Counted from the first letter of the stretch, positions 17,269-28,404 are shown. The stretch is DNA of 64,000 nucleotides from Methylococcales symbiont of Iophon sp. n. MRB-2018 (GCA_003666325.1 QPIL01000117.1:1-64000); one strand, 5' to 3'. The notes: a model not told the origin generated them from the sequence alone. Numbers and translations are program-made.

Positions 17269-18636
17269 ATGAATAGAAAAGCCATTTCAGCAGCATTAAA
17301 GCAACAGTTATCTTTGAGTGAAAAGTCAAAGGTTTTGGTAGTTGGTTTGGGTGTAACGGGTTTTTCTGTTGCCAAATTTTTACAAGAAAACCATATTCAA
17401 TATGCAGTGGTAGATAGCCGAGACCATCCACCATTAAATGATACGCTGTTACAAACTTTTCCTAATACGGCTGTATTTACAGGCGGATTTGATCAGGCAG
17501 CTTTTGATGTAGTAACACATTTAGTAGTAAGCCCAGGCGTGTCATTACAGGAAGATTGCATTAAGAAAGCGGTATTGGCAAAAGCAAGAGTTGTCAGTGA
17601 TATTGATTTGTTTGCCTGTGCCACCGACAAACCTATAATTGCAATAACAGGTTCTAATGGAAAAAGTACCGTTACAAGTATGCTAGGGGATATGGGTAAT
17701 AGATCTGGCATGAACACTGCCGTTGGGGGTAATTTAGGAGTTCCTGCACTGGCATTGCTGGATGATTCGATAGACTTATATGTGATAGAGCTTTCGAGTT
17801 TTCAGTTAGAACGTACAACAGTATTAAATGCAACAGCAGCCACCGTACTCAATATATCACCAGATCATTTAGATCGTTATCAAAACTTAAAGGAATATGT
17901 ACAAGAAAAGCAAAAGGTATTTGCTGGCAATGGTGTGATGATACTTAATAATGATGATTCAATAGTCCAAGGAATGATTGAAGCAAATAGAAAAAAACTC
18001 ACTTTTTCTATACAGAGTAATACAGGTTTTCATCTTCAGCATAGACAAGGTGAAATTTGGTTGATGGACGAAAAAAAACCGTTGATAAAACAAACAGAGC
18101 TACCGCTAAAAGGAATGCATAATGTTGCAAACGCATTAGCTGCACTAGCATTGGGCAAAGCAGTGGGTTTGAATGCATTATCAATGTGTCATGCGCTTAA
18201 AGACTTTAAAGGTTTAGCTCACCGAATGCAGTGTATAGCAACAGTGAAAGGTGTGAATTGGGTCAATGACTCAAAAGCAACCAATATAGGAGCCTGTATT
18301 GCAGCAATGCAAGGTTATCAAGAAAAAATTGTGTTGATTGCTGGAGGCGATGCTAAAGGTGCAGAAATTAGCAAGTTGATTCCAACCATCAAGGAAAAGG
18401 CAAAATGTGTAGTGCTGATGGGAAAAGATACTGAGAAAATTAAACAGGCAATTGATGGTTGCGTACCTTCTTATCAAGCAAAAACCATTAAAGAAGCAGT
18501 GCAGATTGCAGCAACAATGGCAGAAGTGGGTGAAAGTGTTTTATTGAGCCCAGCATGTGCCAGTATTGATCAGTTTAAAAACTATCAGGAAAGAGGTGAA
18601 CAATTTACTGCAGCTGTGATGGGGTTAGCGGCATGA
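17269..18636 (+). CDS. murD: UDP-MurNAc-L-Ala:D-Glu ligase MurD
   Basis: This 455-residue Mur ligase has an N-terminal Rossmann-like VLVVGLGVTGFSVAKFL, the P-loop [10 protein letters not shown] (about residues 125-134), LNISPDHLDRY, NDSKATNIGACIAAM and a C-terminal LLSPACASIDQFKNYQERGE, the characteristic end of MurD. It adds D-glutamate to UDP-MurNAc-L-Ala. It overlaps ftsW by 4 bp (ATGA). Confidence 0.97.
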   Translation: MNRKAISAALKQQLSLSEKSKVLVVGLGVTGFSVAKFLQENHIQYAVVDSRDHPPLNDTLLQTFPNTAVFTGGFDQAAFDVVTHLVVSPGVSLQEDCIKKAVLAKARVVSDIDLFACATDKPIIAITGSNGKSTVTSMLGDMGNRSGMNTAVGGNLGVPALALLDDSIDLYVIELSSFQLERTTVLNATAATVLNISPDHLDRYQNLKEYVQEKQKVFAGNGVMILNNDDSIVQGMIEANRKKLTFSIQSNTGFHLQHRQGEIWLMDEKKPLIKQTELPLKGMHNVANALAALALGKAVGLNALSMCHALKDFKGLAHRMQCIATVKGVNWVNDSKATNIGACIAAMQGYQEKIVLIAGGDAKGAEISKLIPTIKEKAKCVVLMGKDTEKIKQAIDGCVPSYQAKTIKEAVQIAATMAEVGESVLLSPACASIDQFKNYQERGEQFTAAVMGLAA

Positions 18637-19805
18637 ATTCCACACCGAAGCAGCAACAAAAAACATTCTATATGGATTATTTTTTACTATGTATTTGCAC
18701 AATACTATTAATAATAGGCTTTATTATGGTGACCTCATCCTCCTTACATTTAGGTGAGGAATTGGTCAATAATAGTTTGCATTACCCCTTGAGACAGATA
18801 AAACATATTATTCTAGGCATAGGAATTGCAGCAATAATATGTTGCATACCGCTAAAAATATGGGAAAAAATAGGCCCGTGGATATTCATTGGAGGTATCG
18901 CATTATTGATAATCGTTTTAATTCCAGGTGGTGGCGTTAAAGTAAACGGAAGTGTTCGCTGGATTTCAATAGCAGGATTAAGACTTCAAGTGTCAGAAGT
19001 GGTCAAATTTGCATCAGTAGTTTATATAGCGAGTTATGTTACTCGGCATCAAGAGGCTGTATTGAATTCAACATACGGCTTAGTTAAACCCCTATTATTA
19101 TTTTCATTAGCCTGTTTTTTTCTGTTATTGGAGCCTGATTTTGGATCGGCAGTTGTTATTTTAGTAATAGCAATGGGAGTCATGTATTTAAGCGGTGCAA
19201 GGCTTTGGCAGTTTATTGTTTTGATCTCTATCATTACGGTCTTGGGCATATTACTGGTTTATTTTTCACCGTATCGCTGGGCTAGAATTACAGGATTTAT
19301 TAACCCATGGGCAGATGCACAAAATACTGGATTTCAACTGGTACACGCATTAATTTCATTTGGACGGGGAGAGATATTCGGAGTGGGTTTAGGCAGAGGC
19401 ATTCAAAAATTATTTTATTTGCCCGAAGCCCATACTGATTTTTTATTTTCAGTGCTAGCCGAAGAATTAGGTTTAATGGGTGTCTTGGTCGTTATCAGCT
19501 TATTTATCTTATTACTAGGCCACGCTTTTTCATTGGCTGTCAAAGCAGAACAATTAGGTGAGAAATTTGCAGCATTTATTGCTTATGGTGTTGGTATCTG
19601 GTTCGGTTTTCAGGCATTTATTAATATGGGCGTGAACATGGGGATGTTGCCCACAAAAGGCTTAACCTTGCCTTTGATGAGTTATGGGGGTGGCAGCATG
19701 ATAACCATGTGTGCGGCAATGGCTTTGCTATTTAGAGTGCATAGTGAAATAACAGTAAAGCAAAAACAAACACCTAAGGGAAATGCACAATGGATAAACA
19801 TATAG
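18633..19805 (+). CDS. ftsW: Septal peptidoglycan polymerase FtsW
   Basis: This 390-residue SEDS-family membrane protein has about ten membrane segments and family motifs LRLQVSEVVKFASV, LEPDFGSAVVIL, the RGEIFGVGLGRGIQKLFYLP loop and EAHTDFLFSVLAEELG, ending with the conserved LPLMSYGGGSM. It polymerises lipid II into septal glycan together with FtsI. The C-terminal tail overlaps the murG start by 16 bp. Confidence 0.97.
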   Translation: MNSTPKQQQKTFYMDYFLLCICTILLIIGFIMVTSSSLHLGEELVNNSLHYPLRQIKHIILGIGIAAIICCIPLKIWEKIGPWIFIGGIALLIIVLIPGGGVKVNGSVRWISIAGLRLQVSEVVKFASVVYIASYVTRHQEAVLNSTYGLVKPLLLFSLACFFLLLEPDFGSAVVILVIAMGVMYLSGARLWQFIVLISIITVLGILLVYFSPYRWARITGFINPWADAQNTGFQLVHALISFGRGEIFGVGLGRGIQKLFYLPEAHTDFLFSVLAEELGLMGVLVVISLFILLLGHAFSLAVKAEQLGEKFAAFIAYGVGIWFGFQAFINMGVNMGMLPTKGLTLPLMSYGGGSMITMCAAMALLFRVHSEITVKQKQTPKGNAQWINI

Positions 19806-20851
19806 TGATTATGGCAGGTGGGACAGGGGGACATGTGTTTCCAGCACTTGCGGTGGCTCAGTATTTATCTGATAAAGGTTGGAGTGTTAGCTGGATGGGT
19901 ACAAAAAATGGACTAGAAAGTAAAGTGGTTCCAGCAAATGGCATTGAAATTGATTGGTTAGAGGTAAAAGGTTTAAGAGGAAAAAACTTGGCAGCAAAAA
20001 TAGGTAGTGTCATATTCTTGCTTAAATCATTATCGCAGGCTTTGAAAATATTGCGGAAACGTAAACCCAATATAGTTTTAGGAATGGGCGGATATGTGGC
20101 TGCCCCAGGTGGAATAATGGCTAGTTTAATGAATATCCCCTTAGTTATTCATGAGCAAAATAGAGTGCCAGGAACGACCAATAGATTATTGAAAAAAAAG
20201 GCAAATAAAGTCTTAGAAGCATTCCCCAACAGTTTTGATAAAAGTGTTAATGCTATTTTTACTGGCAACCCGCTACGGAAGTCCTTTTTAGATCTTGCAG
20301 AAAAAGATCTTTGGACAGAAAAAAAAGAAAGAGATTTTCGAGTATTAATAGTGGGTGGAAGTTTAGGTGCAAAAATTTTAAATGATATCGTCCCCGTTGT
20401 TTTGGCAAACTTAGATGCTATTGAAGTGAAGCATCAGACGGGTGCAGCAGCATTAAAAGGGGTTAAACAACAATACGCAGAAAATTTAGTAAAAGCAGAT
20501 AGCTTTGACTTTATCGAAGACATGGTTACAGCCTATCAATGGGCCGATATGATTATATGTCGTTCTGGAGCGATGACAGTGAGTGAAGTCGCGGCAGTAG
20601 GCTTGCCTGCTATTTTTATTCCTTTGCCAGGTGCTATTGATGATCACCAAACAGCGAATGCAACCTATTTAACTGATAGCGGAGCAGCTATATTGATTAG
20701 GCAGAATGAATTGAATGAAATTTCTTTATTACAGGCAATAGAACAAGTAAAAAAATCCTTGCTAAAAATGAGTACTACAGCCAAAAAGAAAGCAAAGTTA
20801 AAAGCAACAAAACAAGTTGCAACTATTTGTGAGCAGGAAGCAAGCCATTGA
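19790..20851 (+). CDS. murG: UDP-GlcNAc:undecaprenyl-PP-MurNAc-pentapeptide transferase MurG
   Basis: The 353-residue GT28 glycosyltransferase starts with the glycine-rich [16 protein letters not shown], has [14 protein letters not shown] and [14 protein letters not shown] in the N-terminal domain, and [15 protein letters not shown] plus [20 protein letters not shown] and the DHQTANA substrate-binding motif in the C-terminal domain. It converts lipid I to lipid II at the cytoplasmic face of the membrane. The stop overlaps the TTG start of murC. Confidence 0.97.
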   Translation: MDKHIVIMAGGTGGHVFPALAVAQYLSDKGWSVSWMGTKNGLESKVVPANGIEIDWLEVKGLRGKNLAAKIGSVIFLLKSLSQALKILRKRKPNIVLGMGGYVAAPGGIMASLMNIPLVIHEQNRVPGTTNRLLKKKANKVLEAFPNSFDKSVNAIFTGNPLRKSFLDLAEKDLWTEKKERDFRVLIVGGSLGAKILNDIVPVVLANLDAIEVKHQTGAAALKGVKQQYAENLVKADSFDFIEDMVTAYQWADMIICRSGAMTVSEVAAVGLPAIFIPLPGAIDDHQTANATYLTDSGAAILIRQNELNEISLLQAIEQVKKSLLKMSTTAKKKAKLKATKQVATICEQEASH

Positions 20852-22284
20852 ATAAGACAAATACAGGCAAACCTGCTCAGGGATTAGGACATATAGACAA
20901 AATTCATTTTGTTGGTATCGGTGGTACAGGGATGAGTGGAATTGCTGAAGTTTTGTCAAATCTAGGCTATAACGTTTCTGGTTCAGATATTAAAGAAAGT
21001 GCGGTGACAGAAAGATTGCAGAAGGAAGGTGTCACCATACATATTGGCCATACTAAAAAGAATATAAAAGATGTAGATGTAGTGGTTACTTCAACAGCTA
21101 TTGACAAAAATAATAAGGAAGTCAAAGCCGCTTATGCCAATAGAATTCCAGTGATTCCACGGGCTGAAATGTTGGCAGAATTGATGCGATTCAGGTTTGG
21201 TATAGCGGTAGCAGGAACACATGGCAAAACCACGACCACCAGTTTAACAGTAAGCATTTTAGCTGAAGGGGGACTGGATCCAACTTTTGTTATTGGCGGG
21301 CGTTTAAATAGTGCTGGAAGCAATGCAAAATTAGGACTGGGACAATATTTAGTTGCTGAGGCTGATGAAAGTGATGCCTCGTTTCTACACCTACAGCCGA
21401 TGATGGCGATAGTGACCAACATAGATCAAGACCACATGGAAACCTATGGAGGCAGTTTTAAACGACTTAAAGAAACATTCATTGAGTTTTTACACCATTT
21501 GCCTTTCTATGGTTTAGCAGTAATGTGCCTAGACGATGCAGGGGTAAGAGATGTATTGCCAAAAATTGCAAAACCCGTAAAAACTTATGGTGTACATAAA
21601 GATGCGGATGTCAGGGCAGTGGATATAAAACAGCAGGGAATGCAGACTTTTTTTACAGTAAAACGATGGGCAGAGCATAAGGATTTAGTGATTACCTTGA
21701 ATATGCCTGGTTGGCACAATATGTTAAATGCATTGGCAGCTATTACCGTAGCAACAAATTTAGCAGTAGATGATCAAGCGATTATAAAGAGCTTAGAAAC
21801 CTTTAAGGGTATTGGCAGACGTTTTCAACTTAATGGGACTGTCGAAATTGAAGATGGATTACTGACTTTGGTAGATGACTATGGCCATCATCCCAGAGAA
21901 ATTTCAGCAACATTTGAAGCGATGCAACAAGTCTGGCCTGAAAAAAGGAAAGTCATTATATTCCAGTCGCATAGATATACCAGGACACGGGATCTATTTG
22001 AAGATTTTGTGGCTGTATTATCCACGATTGATGTACTCATTTTATTGGATATATATACCGCTGGAGAAGCTGAAATTGCAGGAGTCAGCGGTCAAACCTT
22101 ATCAAGGGCAATACGAACAAGAGGGCAGGTTGACCCCATTTTTGTTAAAGATAGGAAAGAATTGGCTAATATTTTGGCGGGTATTGTTAAAGCGGATGAT
22201 GTTTTGTTAACGCTGGGCGCGGGGAGCATGGGACAAATTGCAGCTGAACTTCCGCAAGAACTGGAAAAAGTATTGGCAAAATGA
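20848..22284 (+). CDS. murC: UDP-MurNAc:L-alanine ligase MurC
   Basis: This 478-residue Mur ligase has an N-terminal [18 protein letters not shown], the P-loop GTHGKTTTT (about residues 123-131), [36 protein letters not shown] and [13 protein letters not shown]. It starts stem-peptide synthesis by adding L-alanine. The start is TTG 20848, overlapping the murG stop and preceded by a plausible GGAAG site; an ATG at this place is absent. It overlaps murB by 4 bp. Confidence 0.96.
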   Translation: MNKTNTGKPAQGLGHIDKIHFVGIGGTGMSGIAEVLSNLGYNVSGSDIKESAVTERLQKEGVTIHIGHTKKNIKDVDVVVTSTAIDKNNKEVKAAYANRIPVIPRAEMLAELMRFRFGIAVAGTHGKTTTTSLTVSILAEGGLDPTFVIGGRLNSAGSNAKLGLGQYLVAEADESDASFLHLQPMMAIVTNIDQDHMETYGGSFKRLKETFIEFLHHLPFYGLAVMCLDDAGVRDVLPKIAKPVKTYGVHKDADVRAVDIKQQGMQTFFTVKRWAEHKDLVITLNMPGWHNMLNALAAITVATNLAVDDQAIIKSLETFKGIGRRFQLNGTVEIEDGLLTLVDDYGHHPREISATFEAMQQVWPEKRKVIIFQSHRYTRTRDLFEDFVAVLSTIDVLILLDIYTAGEAEIAGVSGQTLSRAIRTRGQVDPIFVKDRKELANILAGIVKADDVLLTLGAGSMGQIAAELPQELEKVLAK

Positions 22285-23153
22285 GTGGAGTGTTATTAAA
22301 AAATGAATTGTTGGCAAAATATACTGGTTGGCGAGTGGGAGGCCCTGCAAAACAAATGTATTTGCCAGAAGGAAAAGAAGATTTAATACGATTTATATCA
22401 GCGTTACCAAAGCAAGAAAAACTATTTTGGTTGGGACTAGGGAGTAATTTACTGGTGCGTGATGGAGGAATAGAAGGCACCGTGATTAATACCAGAGGGC
22501 ACTTAAAAACAATACAGTACATGGACAAAGAACAGATATATGTTGAAGCAGGAGTTCCTTGTGCGCATGTTGCCAGATATAGTGCAGAAAAAGGTTTGGC
22601 GGGGGCAGAGTTTTTAGCAGGTATACCAGGAACAATGGGGGGTGCGCTCAAAATGAATGCAGGTGCCTTTGGTAGTGAAACATGGGATATTGTTGAAAGT
22701 GTAGAAATGATTAATGCGCAAGGACAAGTGACAGATAGGATGGTAGATCAATTTGAAGTGGCTTACCGCTCAGTAAAAGGATACAGAAAAGAGTGGTTTT
22801 TAGCGGTTTTGTTAAAGTTGAAAAAAGGTGAAAGTGGCAAAAGTCAACAACAGATTAAAGCATTCTTAGAAAAAAGAGCACGGACTCAGCCAACTAATAA
22901 GCCAACCTGTGGATCAGTATTTAAAAATCCAGAGGGTGATTATGCCGCACGGTTAATAGAATCAAGCGGTTTGAAAGGTTATCAATTAGGCGGTGCCTGT
23001 GTCTCTTTGAAACATGCTAATTTTATTGAAAATACAGGGAATGCCAGTGCGGCAGATATAGAAAACTTGATTGAATATATGCAGCAAAAAATATTTAAAG
23101 AACATCATATAAGGCTAGAAACAGAAGTCTGTTGTGTTGGTGTGGCTTTATGA
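22281..23153 (+). CDS. murB: UDP-N-acetylenolpyruvoylglucosamine reductase MurB
   Basis: This 290-residue FAD enzyme has [17 protein letters not shown], the FAD-binding [32 protein letters not shown], and the proton-donor Ser region [13 protein letters not shown]. It reduces enolpyruvyl-UDP-GlcNAc to UDP-MurNAc. The length is that of the short (type II) MurB form rather than the longer E. coli enzyme (342). The stop is in the ATGA overlap with ddl. Confidence 0.96.
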   Translation: MSGVLLKNELLAKYTGWRVGGPAKQMYLPEGKEDLIRFISALPKQEKLFWLGLGSNLLVRDGGIEGTVINTRGHLKTIQYMDKEQIYVEAGVPCAHVARYSAEKGLAGAEFLAGIPGTMGGALKMNAGAFGSETWDIVESVEMINAQGQVTDRMVDQFEVAYRSVKGYRKEWFLAVLLKLKKGESGKSQQQIKAFLEKRARTQPTNKPTCGSVFKNPEGDYAARLIESSGLKGYQLGGACVSLKHANFIENTGNASAADIENLIEYMQQKIFKEHHIRLETEVCCVGVAL

Positions 23154-24082
23154 AACCATTAAACAATACCAATGCAAAAAAATTTGGAAAAGTTGCTGTT
23201 TTAATGGGGGGTGGATCGGCAGAAAGAGAAATTTCTATAAAAGGTGGCATAACTGTTTATGAGGCATTAAAAAGACAGGATGTCGATGTATTTGCCATTG
23301 ATGTTGAAGATAAAATCATTGAGCAGCTAAGTGAAATAAAAATAGATAGAGTGTTTAACATGATTCATGGACGAGGGGGTGAGGATGGTTTGTTACAAGG
23401 TGTTTTAGAAACAATGAAAATACCCTATACAGGGTCTGGTGTGATGGCATCGGCACTGACGATGGATAAATCAAGAACCAAATTATGTTGGCAAGGGCAT
23501 GGATTAAAAACACCTAAATGGTTTGTTTTTGAGAATGAAAAAGACATAGATCTCTGTATTAAATTATTGTCTTTTCCCGTTATTGTTAAACCCTCTCAAG
23601 AAGGCTCAAGTATAGGCATGAGCAAAGCTAACAATAAGGCAGAACTCAGAAAAGCATTAAGTCTTGCATTACAATTTAATTGTCAGGTTTGTGCGGAACA
23701 ATGGGTGAGTGGAGAGGAGTATACAGTGGCAATATTAGCTGGCAAAGCATTGCCAGTTATACGTTTAGAAACACCCCGTGAGTTTTATGATTATAAAGCC
23801 AAATACCAGGCAAACGATACAAAATATCATTGTCCTTGTGGTTTATCACCACAGCAAGAAACTGAAATGCAGTTATTGGCATTAGAAGCTTGTAACGTAG
23901 TGGGTGTAAGCGGCTGGGGCAGGGTCGATTTATTTATTGATGAATTTGGTGTTAGCCAATTAATAGAAGTAAATACAGTACCTGGAATGACAGATCATAG
24001 TCTAGTGCCGATGGCAGCAAAGGCAGATGGTATTGATTTTGACCAATTAGTTTGGCGAATTTTAGAAACAAGCCTAGCTTAA
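23150..24082 (+). CDS. ddlB: D-alanine:D-alanine ligase
   Basis: From ATG 23150 the protein has 310 residues and the ATP-grasp D-Ala-D-Ala ligase motifs: AVLMGGGSAEREIS, FNMIHGRGGEDGLLQG, PYTGSGVMASALTMDK, VKPSQEGSSIGMSK, GRVDLFIDE and IEVNTVPGMTDHSLVP. The start is set by the ATGA overlap with murB; an in-frame ATG at 23132 would overlap more and adds a non-conserved MCWCGF. Catalytic Glu, Ser and Tyr regions are present. It supplies D-Ala-D-Ala for MurF. Confidence 0.96.
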   Translation: MKPLNNTNAKKFGKVAVLMGGGSAEREISIKGGITVYEALKRQDVDVFAIDVEDKIIEQLSEIKIDRVFNMIHGRGGEDGLLQGVLETMKIPYTGSGVMASALTMDKSRTKLCWQGHGLKTPKWFVFENEKDIDLCIKLLSFPVIVKPSQEGSSIGMSKANNKAELRKALSLALQFNCQVCAEQWVSGEEYTVAILAGKALPVIRLETPREFYDYKAKYQANDTKYHCPCGLSPQQETEMQLLALEACNVVGVSGWGRVDLFIDEFGVSQLIEVNTVPGMTDHSLVPMAAKADGIDFDQLVWRILETSLA

Positions 24083-24103
24083 AACAGATTTAATAAAAGT
24101 CAA

Positions 24104-24847
24104 ATGTACAAAAGAATAACTCAATTAATAATGGTAATAATGAGTTTATATTTAATAGTTTGGTTTGGATGGCAAGAGGTAAAAGCTCAAGGTGCTGATT
24201 GGTTACCGGTTAAATATGTACGAATAGAAGGAGCATTTCAATATATGTCAAAGGAAAAAGTAAAACAGGTGATTACAGCACATGTAATGAATGGTTTATA
24301 CAATGTAGAAGTAAAAAAAATACAGCAATCAGTAAAGCAATTACCTTGGGTTAGAAAAGTCAAAGTTAAACGTGTTTGGCCAGATGCTATCAATATCAAA
24401 ATTAAAGAAAAAGAGCCTATTCTTAGGTGGGGAAAAAATAAATTATTAAGCAGAACTGGGCAGATATTTATACCAGATAATATGAATGACTTTAGAGAAT
24501 TACCTTTTATGAGTGGGCCAGAGGGGAGCGAAAAAAGTTTACTTGTAAAGATGAATGAAATGTCTTCAGCATTGTTAAAGCAGAATATGAAATTGACTGA
24601 GTTTGTTGTTAACAAAAGAAGATCCTGGAAACTGAAGCTAGACAACAACCTAGAAATAAAATTGGGAACCAACGATCAAGAAAAGAAATTCAAACGGTTT
24701 TTAAAAACATTCGCTTTGATTGGTCGTGAGCAGATTAAAAAGGTGGCAGCGGTGGATTTGAGGTATGCAAATGGATATACCCTGAGATGGAAGCAGGGTG
24801 AAGAAAATATAGATTGGAAACAAGTAGCAGTATTAAATAAAACATAA
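24104..24847 (+). CDS. ftsQ: Cell division protein FtsQ
   Basis: This 247-residue bitopic protein has a membrane segment (LIMVIMSLYLIVWFGW, about residues 7-22), a POTRA domain starting PVKYVRIEGAFQYMSKEKVK with LPWVRKVKVKRVWPDAINIK, and a beta domain with LRWGKNKLLSRTGQIFIPD and AAVDLRYANGYTLRWK. FtsQ scaffolds FtsL/FtsB in the divisome. It lies between ddl and ftsA as usual. Confidence 0.95.
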   Translation: MYKRITQLIMVIMSLYLIVWFGWQEVKAQGADWLPVKYVRIEGAFQYMSKEKVKQVITAHVMNGLYNVEVKKIQQSVKQLPWVRKVKVKRVWPDAINIKIKEKEPILRWGKNKLLSRTGQIFIPDNMNDFRELPFMSGPEGSEKSLLVKMNEMSSALLKQNMKLTEFVVNKRRSWKLKLDNNLEIKLGTNDQEKKFKRFLKTFALIGREQIKKVAAVDLRYANGYTLRWKQGEENIDWKQVAVLNKT

Positions 24848-24858
24848 ATGAATCAATC

Positions 24859-26085
24859 ATGACAAAAAGAATAGATCGAAATATCATTGTAGGACTGGAT
24901 ATTGGTACTGCAAAAGTAGCCGCCATTGTGGCAGAACATACAGGTGATGGTGAAATAGAAATTATCGGTATCGGAATGGCACCTTCAAAAGGGTTAAAAA
25001 AAGGGGTGGTGGTTAATTTAGAAACCACCGTACTTTCTATTCAGCGTGCAGTGGAAGAAGCAGAATTAATGGCTGGCTGTCAAATAAAATCAGTCTTTGC
25101 AGGTATTGCTGGCAGTCATATTAAAAGCCTTAATTCGCATGGCATTGTGGCTATTAAAGACAAAGAGGTGACTCAATATGATATTGATAGAGTGATTGAC
25201 TCTGCAAGAGCTGTTGCCATTCCTGCGGATCAAAAAATCCTGCATATACTGCCGCAAGAATTTGTCATTGATCAGCAAGAAGGAATCAAAGAGCCTATTG
25301 GAATGTCAGGCATTCGATTGGAGGCAAAAGTACACATGGTAACTTGTAGTGTCAGTGCGGCACAAAATATCATCAAATGTATTAGACGATGTGGCTTGGA
25401 AGTGGAAGACATCGTATTGGAACAATTGGCCTCATGTACTTCAGTGCTAACAGAAGATGAAAAGGAATTAGGTGTTTGTCTGATAGATATTGGTGGTGGG
25501 ACAACTGATATTGCAATTTTTGCAGAGGGTGCCATTAAACATACGACTGTAATACCTATTGCTGGGGATCAAGTGACTAATGATATAGCCGTTGCCTTGA
25601 GAACACCTACAAAAAGTGCAGAACAAAATAAACGAGAACATGCCTGTGCGTTAACGCAACTAGCTGATGCAGAAGAAATGATTGATGTACCTAGTATTGG
25701 TGATAGAAAACCAAGAAAAATATCAGTTCAAAACTTAGCCGAAATAATAGAACCTCGCTATGAAGAACTTATGCTGCTTGTTCAAGCAGAACTTAGGCGG
25801 AGTGGCTATGAAGACTTGGTGGCAGCAGGAATGGTTTTGACGGGGGGAAGCTCAAAAGTAAGGGGGTTAGTTGAGCTTGCTGAAGAAATATTTCACATAC
25901 CGGTGCGTATGGGAATGCCACAGCATGTGACGGGTTTGACAGATGTTGTACAAAATCCAGTGTATTCAACAGGTGTTGGTTTGTTGCTCTATGGAAGTGA
26001 GTACCAAGGAAGGGTAAGTGGAAAGAATAGTGATAGCCAAGGATTGTGGGCAAAAATAAAAAACTGGTTTCAAGGTAATTTTTAA
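24859..26085 (+). CDS. ftsA: Cell division protein FtsA
   Basis: This 408-residue actin-like ATPase has the phosphate-1 motif VGLDIGTAKVAAIVAEH, an SHIKSLNSHGIVAI segment in the 1C domain, CLIDIGGGTTDIAIF (phosphate 2), GMVLTGGSSKVRGLVELAEE (adenosine motif) and a C-terminal amphipathic helix KIKNWFQGNF for membrane binding. It tethers FtsZ to the membrane. The ATG at 24859 is preceded by a run of possible starts; this one gives the usual family length. Confidence 0.97.
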   Translation: MTKRIDRNIIVGLDIGTAKVAAIVAEHTGDGEIEIIGIGMAPSKGLKKGVVVNLETTVLSIQRAVEEAELMAGCQIKSVFAGIAGSHIKSLNSHGIVAIKDKEVTQYDIDRVIDSARAVAIPADQKILHILPQEFVIDQQEGIKEPIGMSGIRLEAKVHMVTCSVSAAQNIIKCIRRCGLEVEDIVLEQLASCTSVLTEDEKELGVCLIDIGGGTTDIAIFAEGAIKHTTVIPIAGDQVTNDIAVALRTPTKSAEQNKREHACALTQLADAEEMIDVPSIGDRKPRKISVQNLAEIIEPRYEELMLLVQAELRRSGYEDLVAAGMVLTGGSSKVRGLVELAEEIFHIPVRMGMPQHVTGLTDVVQNPVYSTGVGLLLYGSEYQGRVSGKNSDSQGLWAKIKNWFQGNF

Positions 26086-26112
26086 TAAATTAGTGAAAGT
26101 GAGGTTGTAAAA

Positions 26113-27267
26113 ATGAAATATGAATTAATGGATATGTGTAGTGATGATGCGGTCATTAAAGTCATTGGTGTAGGTGGCGGTGGCGGTAATGCCGTAGAAA
26201 ATATGGTTCAAAGTGATATTGACGGGGTGCAATTTATTTGTGCAAATACAGATGCTCAGGCATTGCGACGATTGAATGTTGATACTCGCGTACAACTGGG
26301 CGTTGAATTAACCAAAGGTTTAGGTGCAGGAACAAGACCTGAAGTAGGAAAACAAGCTGCGGAAGAAAACCGCGATCATATCAAAGAAGTGATTGATGGG
26401 GCTGATATGGTGTTTTTAACTGCTGGAATGGGCGGTGGAACTGGGACAGGTGCAATTTCAGTGATTGCTGAAATAGCAAGAGAAATGAACATTCTAACCG
26501 TTGCAGTAGTGACTAAGCCTTTTGATTTTGAAGGAAAAAAGAAAAGAACAGTCGCTGATACTGGTATTGGTGAGTTAGAAAAAAATGTAGACTCATTGAT
26601 TATTATTCCAAACCAAAAATTATTACCTGTGTTGGGAAGCGATTTATCATTACTCAACGCCTTTAAAGCAGCTAATGATGTTTTATTAGACGCAGTACAA
26701 GGTATTACTGAGTTAATCACTCATCCTGGCTTAATTAATGTTGACTTTGCCGATGTAAAAACAGTAATGAGTAATATGGGGTCAGCTATTATGGGGTCAG
26801 GTTCCGCTTCGGGTGATAACCGTGCCAGAGAAGCTGCAGAAAAAGCCATTGCTTGTCCACTGCTAGAAGATATTAATTTGCAAGGTGCTCATGGCATTTT
26901 AGTTAATATCACTGCAAAAGATATGGATTTAACAGAGTTTGATGAAATTGGTAGTATCATGCATGCTTTTGCCTCAGAAGAAGCCGATATGAAAATTGGT
27001 ACAGCGATCAACCCAGATATGGGCGATGAAATTAAGGTGACTGTAGTGGCAACAGGAATGGGTAAATCAGTTGCATATACTTCAGCAAATATTGTTAAAA
27101 AAGCAACAACGGGCGACATTAATTATGATGTATTGGATAAACCTACGGTGATTAGACATAATAGAAAAGAACAAGCAAAAGAAACACGTTTTGGTGCGCA
27201 ACCTAAGCAAGATATGAATCTTGATTATCTTGATGTACCGGCATTTTTAAGACGGCAGGCTGATTAA
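26113..27267 (+). CDS. ftsZ: Cell division GTPase FtsZ
   Basis: This 384-residue tubulin homologue contains VIGVGGGGGNAVENM, CANTDAQAL, the GTP-binding signature GMGGGTGTGAI (about residues 105-115), NVDFADVKTVMSNMG (T7 loop region) and a C-terminal peptide DYLDVPAFLRRQAD that binds FtsA and ZipA. It has its own good ribosome-binding site (GTGAGG) 28 bp after ftsA. It forms the Z ring. Confidence 0.98.
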   Translation: MKYELMDMCSDDAVIKVIGVGGGGGNAVENMVQSDIDGVQFICANTDAQALRRLNVDTRVQLGVELTKGLGAGTRPEVGKQAAEENRDHIKEVIDGADMVFLTAGMGGGTGTGAISVIAEIAREMNILTVAVVTKPFDFEGKKKRTVADTGIGELEKNVDSLIIIPNQKLLPVLGSDLSLLNAFKAANDVLLDAVQGITELITHPGLINVDFADVKTVMSNMGSAIMGSGSASGDNRAREAAEKAIACPLLEDINLQGAHGILVNITAKDMDLTEFDEIGSIMHAFASEEADMKIGTAINPDMGDEIKVTVVATGMGKSVAYTSANIVKKATTGDINYDVLDKPTVIRHNRKEQAKETRFGAQPKQDMNLDYLDVPAFLRRQAD

Positions 27268-27343
27268 GTTTGTTTAATCGAATTATGACAAAATTATCCA
27301 CTCATTTTTTTATCAGCAATAAGTGCTTAGATGCTTGACTATT

Positions 27344-28264
27344 ATGATTAAACAAAGAACGCTTAAAAACACAATAAGAGCAACAGGTGTTGGATTACAC
27401 AGTGGTGACAGAGTTTATTTGACTTTATACCCTGCAGAAGCCGATACAGGTATTCGATTTCGTCGGACTGATTTAGAAAACCCTGTCACCATCGAAGCAA
27501 CACCAGAAAATGTAGGCGAAACCCTTTTGTCTACCACTTTGGTTAAAGAGGGTGTAAAAGTTGCCACCATTGAACATTTGCTCTCAGCCTTGGCTGGCTT
27601 AGGCATTGATAATGCCATTGTGGATGTAACCTCAGCAGAAGTACCTATTATGGATGGTAGTGCAGGGCCTTTTGTGTTTTTACTACAGTCAGCAGGCGTG
27701 GAAGAGCAAAATAGTCCTAAAAAATATATCAGGATTAAACAAGAAATTAGAGTTGAAGAGGGTGATAAATGGGCTACTTTTGTACCTTTTGAAGGTTTTA
27801 AAGTAACTTTTACCATAGATTTTGATCATCCTGCATTTCCTGATCATTTAAAAACCTCAACCATGGATTTCTCTTCAACTACTTTTGTGAAAGAAGTGAG
27901 TCGAGCTAGAACGTTCGGTTTTATGAAGGATATTGAGTTTTTAAGAGAAAATAACCTTGCCTTAGGTGGTAGTTTAGACAATGCCATTGTAGTAGATGAT
28001 GATAAGGTTTTAAATGAAGATGGGCTTCGTTATGCTGATGAATTTGTTAAACATAAAATTTTAGATGCGATTGGCGACCTTTATTTATTAGGGCATAGTT
28101 TAATTGGTGAGTTTAAAGGTTTTAAATCAGGGCACGCTCTAAATAATAAGTTATTACGTGCTTTGCAACAAAATCCAGATGCCTGGGAAATAGTCGTTTT
28201 TGAAAATGAAACGGATGCCCCTATTAATTTTATGCAGTCTGCACAAGTGCTGGATGGTGAATAG
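27344..28264 (+). CDS. lpxC: UDP-3-O-acyl-N-acetylglucosamine deacetylase LpxC
   Basis: From ATG 27344 this is 306 residues, matching the E. coli length (305), starting [20 protein letters not shown]. Zinc ligands are seen in [10 protein letters not shown] (His about 78) and [15 protein letters not shown] (His/Asp about 237/241), with the catalytic SGHALNN His near 265 and [12 protein letters not shown]. It commits UDP-GlcNAc to lipid A synthesis. An upstream in-frame ATG at 27323 gives MLRCLTI with no family support. It closes the cluster, 76 bp after ftsZ. No intrinsic terminator is obvious after it. Confidence 0.97.
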   Translation: MIKQRTLKNTIRATGVGLHSGDRVYLTLYPAEADTGIRFRRTDLENPVTIEATPENVGETLLSTTLVKEGVKVATIEHLLSALAGLGIDNAIVDVTSAEVPIMDGSAGPFVFLLQSAGVEEQNSPKKYIRIKQEIRVEEGDKWATFVPFEGFKVTFTIDFDHPAFPDHLKTSTMDFSSTTFVKEVSRARTFGFMKDIEFLRENNLALGGSLDNAIVVDDDKVLNEDGLRYADEFVKHKILDAIGDLYLLGHSLIGEFKGFKSGHALNNKLLRALQQNPDAWEIVVFENETDAPINFMQSAQVLDGE

Positions 28265-28330
28265 CACAGAATTATTTATAGGCCCACAAACTGACAATTA
28301 ATTAATCACTTTAACAGGTATAGATGGTTA

Positions 28331-28352
28331 TTTAGTCAACCCTTAAAAACCA
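28331..28352 (+). repeat. Fragment of family 1 repeat (head end only)
   Basis: TTAGTCAACCCTTAAAAAC matches the head terminus of the family 1 repeat. The following sequence (CACATACCC...) does not continue the body, so this is a solo end between lpxC and the kinase gene. Confidence 0.6.
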
Positions 28353-28404
28353 CATACCCTTTTTATCGACTACGAGTGTTGCACTTATAATGTGAATTCA
28401 AACC

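Noticed and set aside
25272..25535. Minus-strand frame inside ftsA, and similar antisense frames through the division cluster
   Set aside because: All lie opposite well-conserved coding sequence and show no family features.
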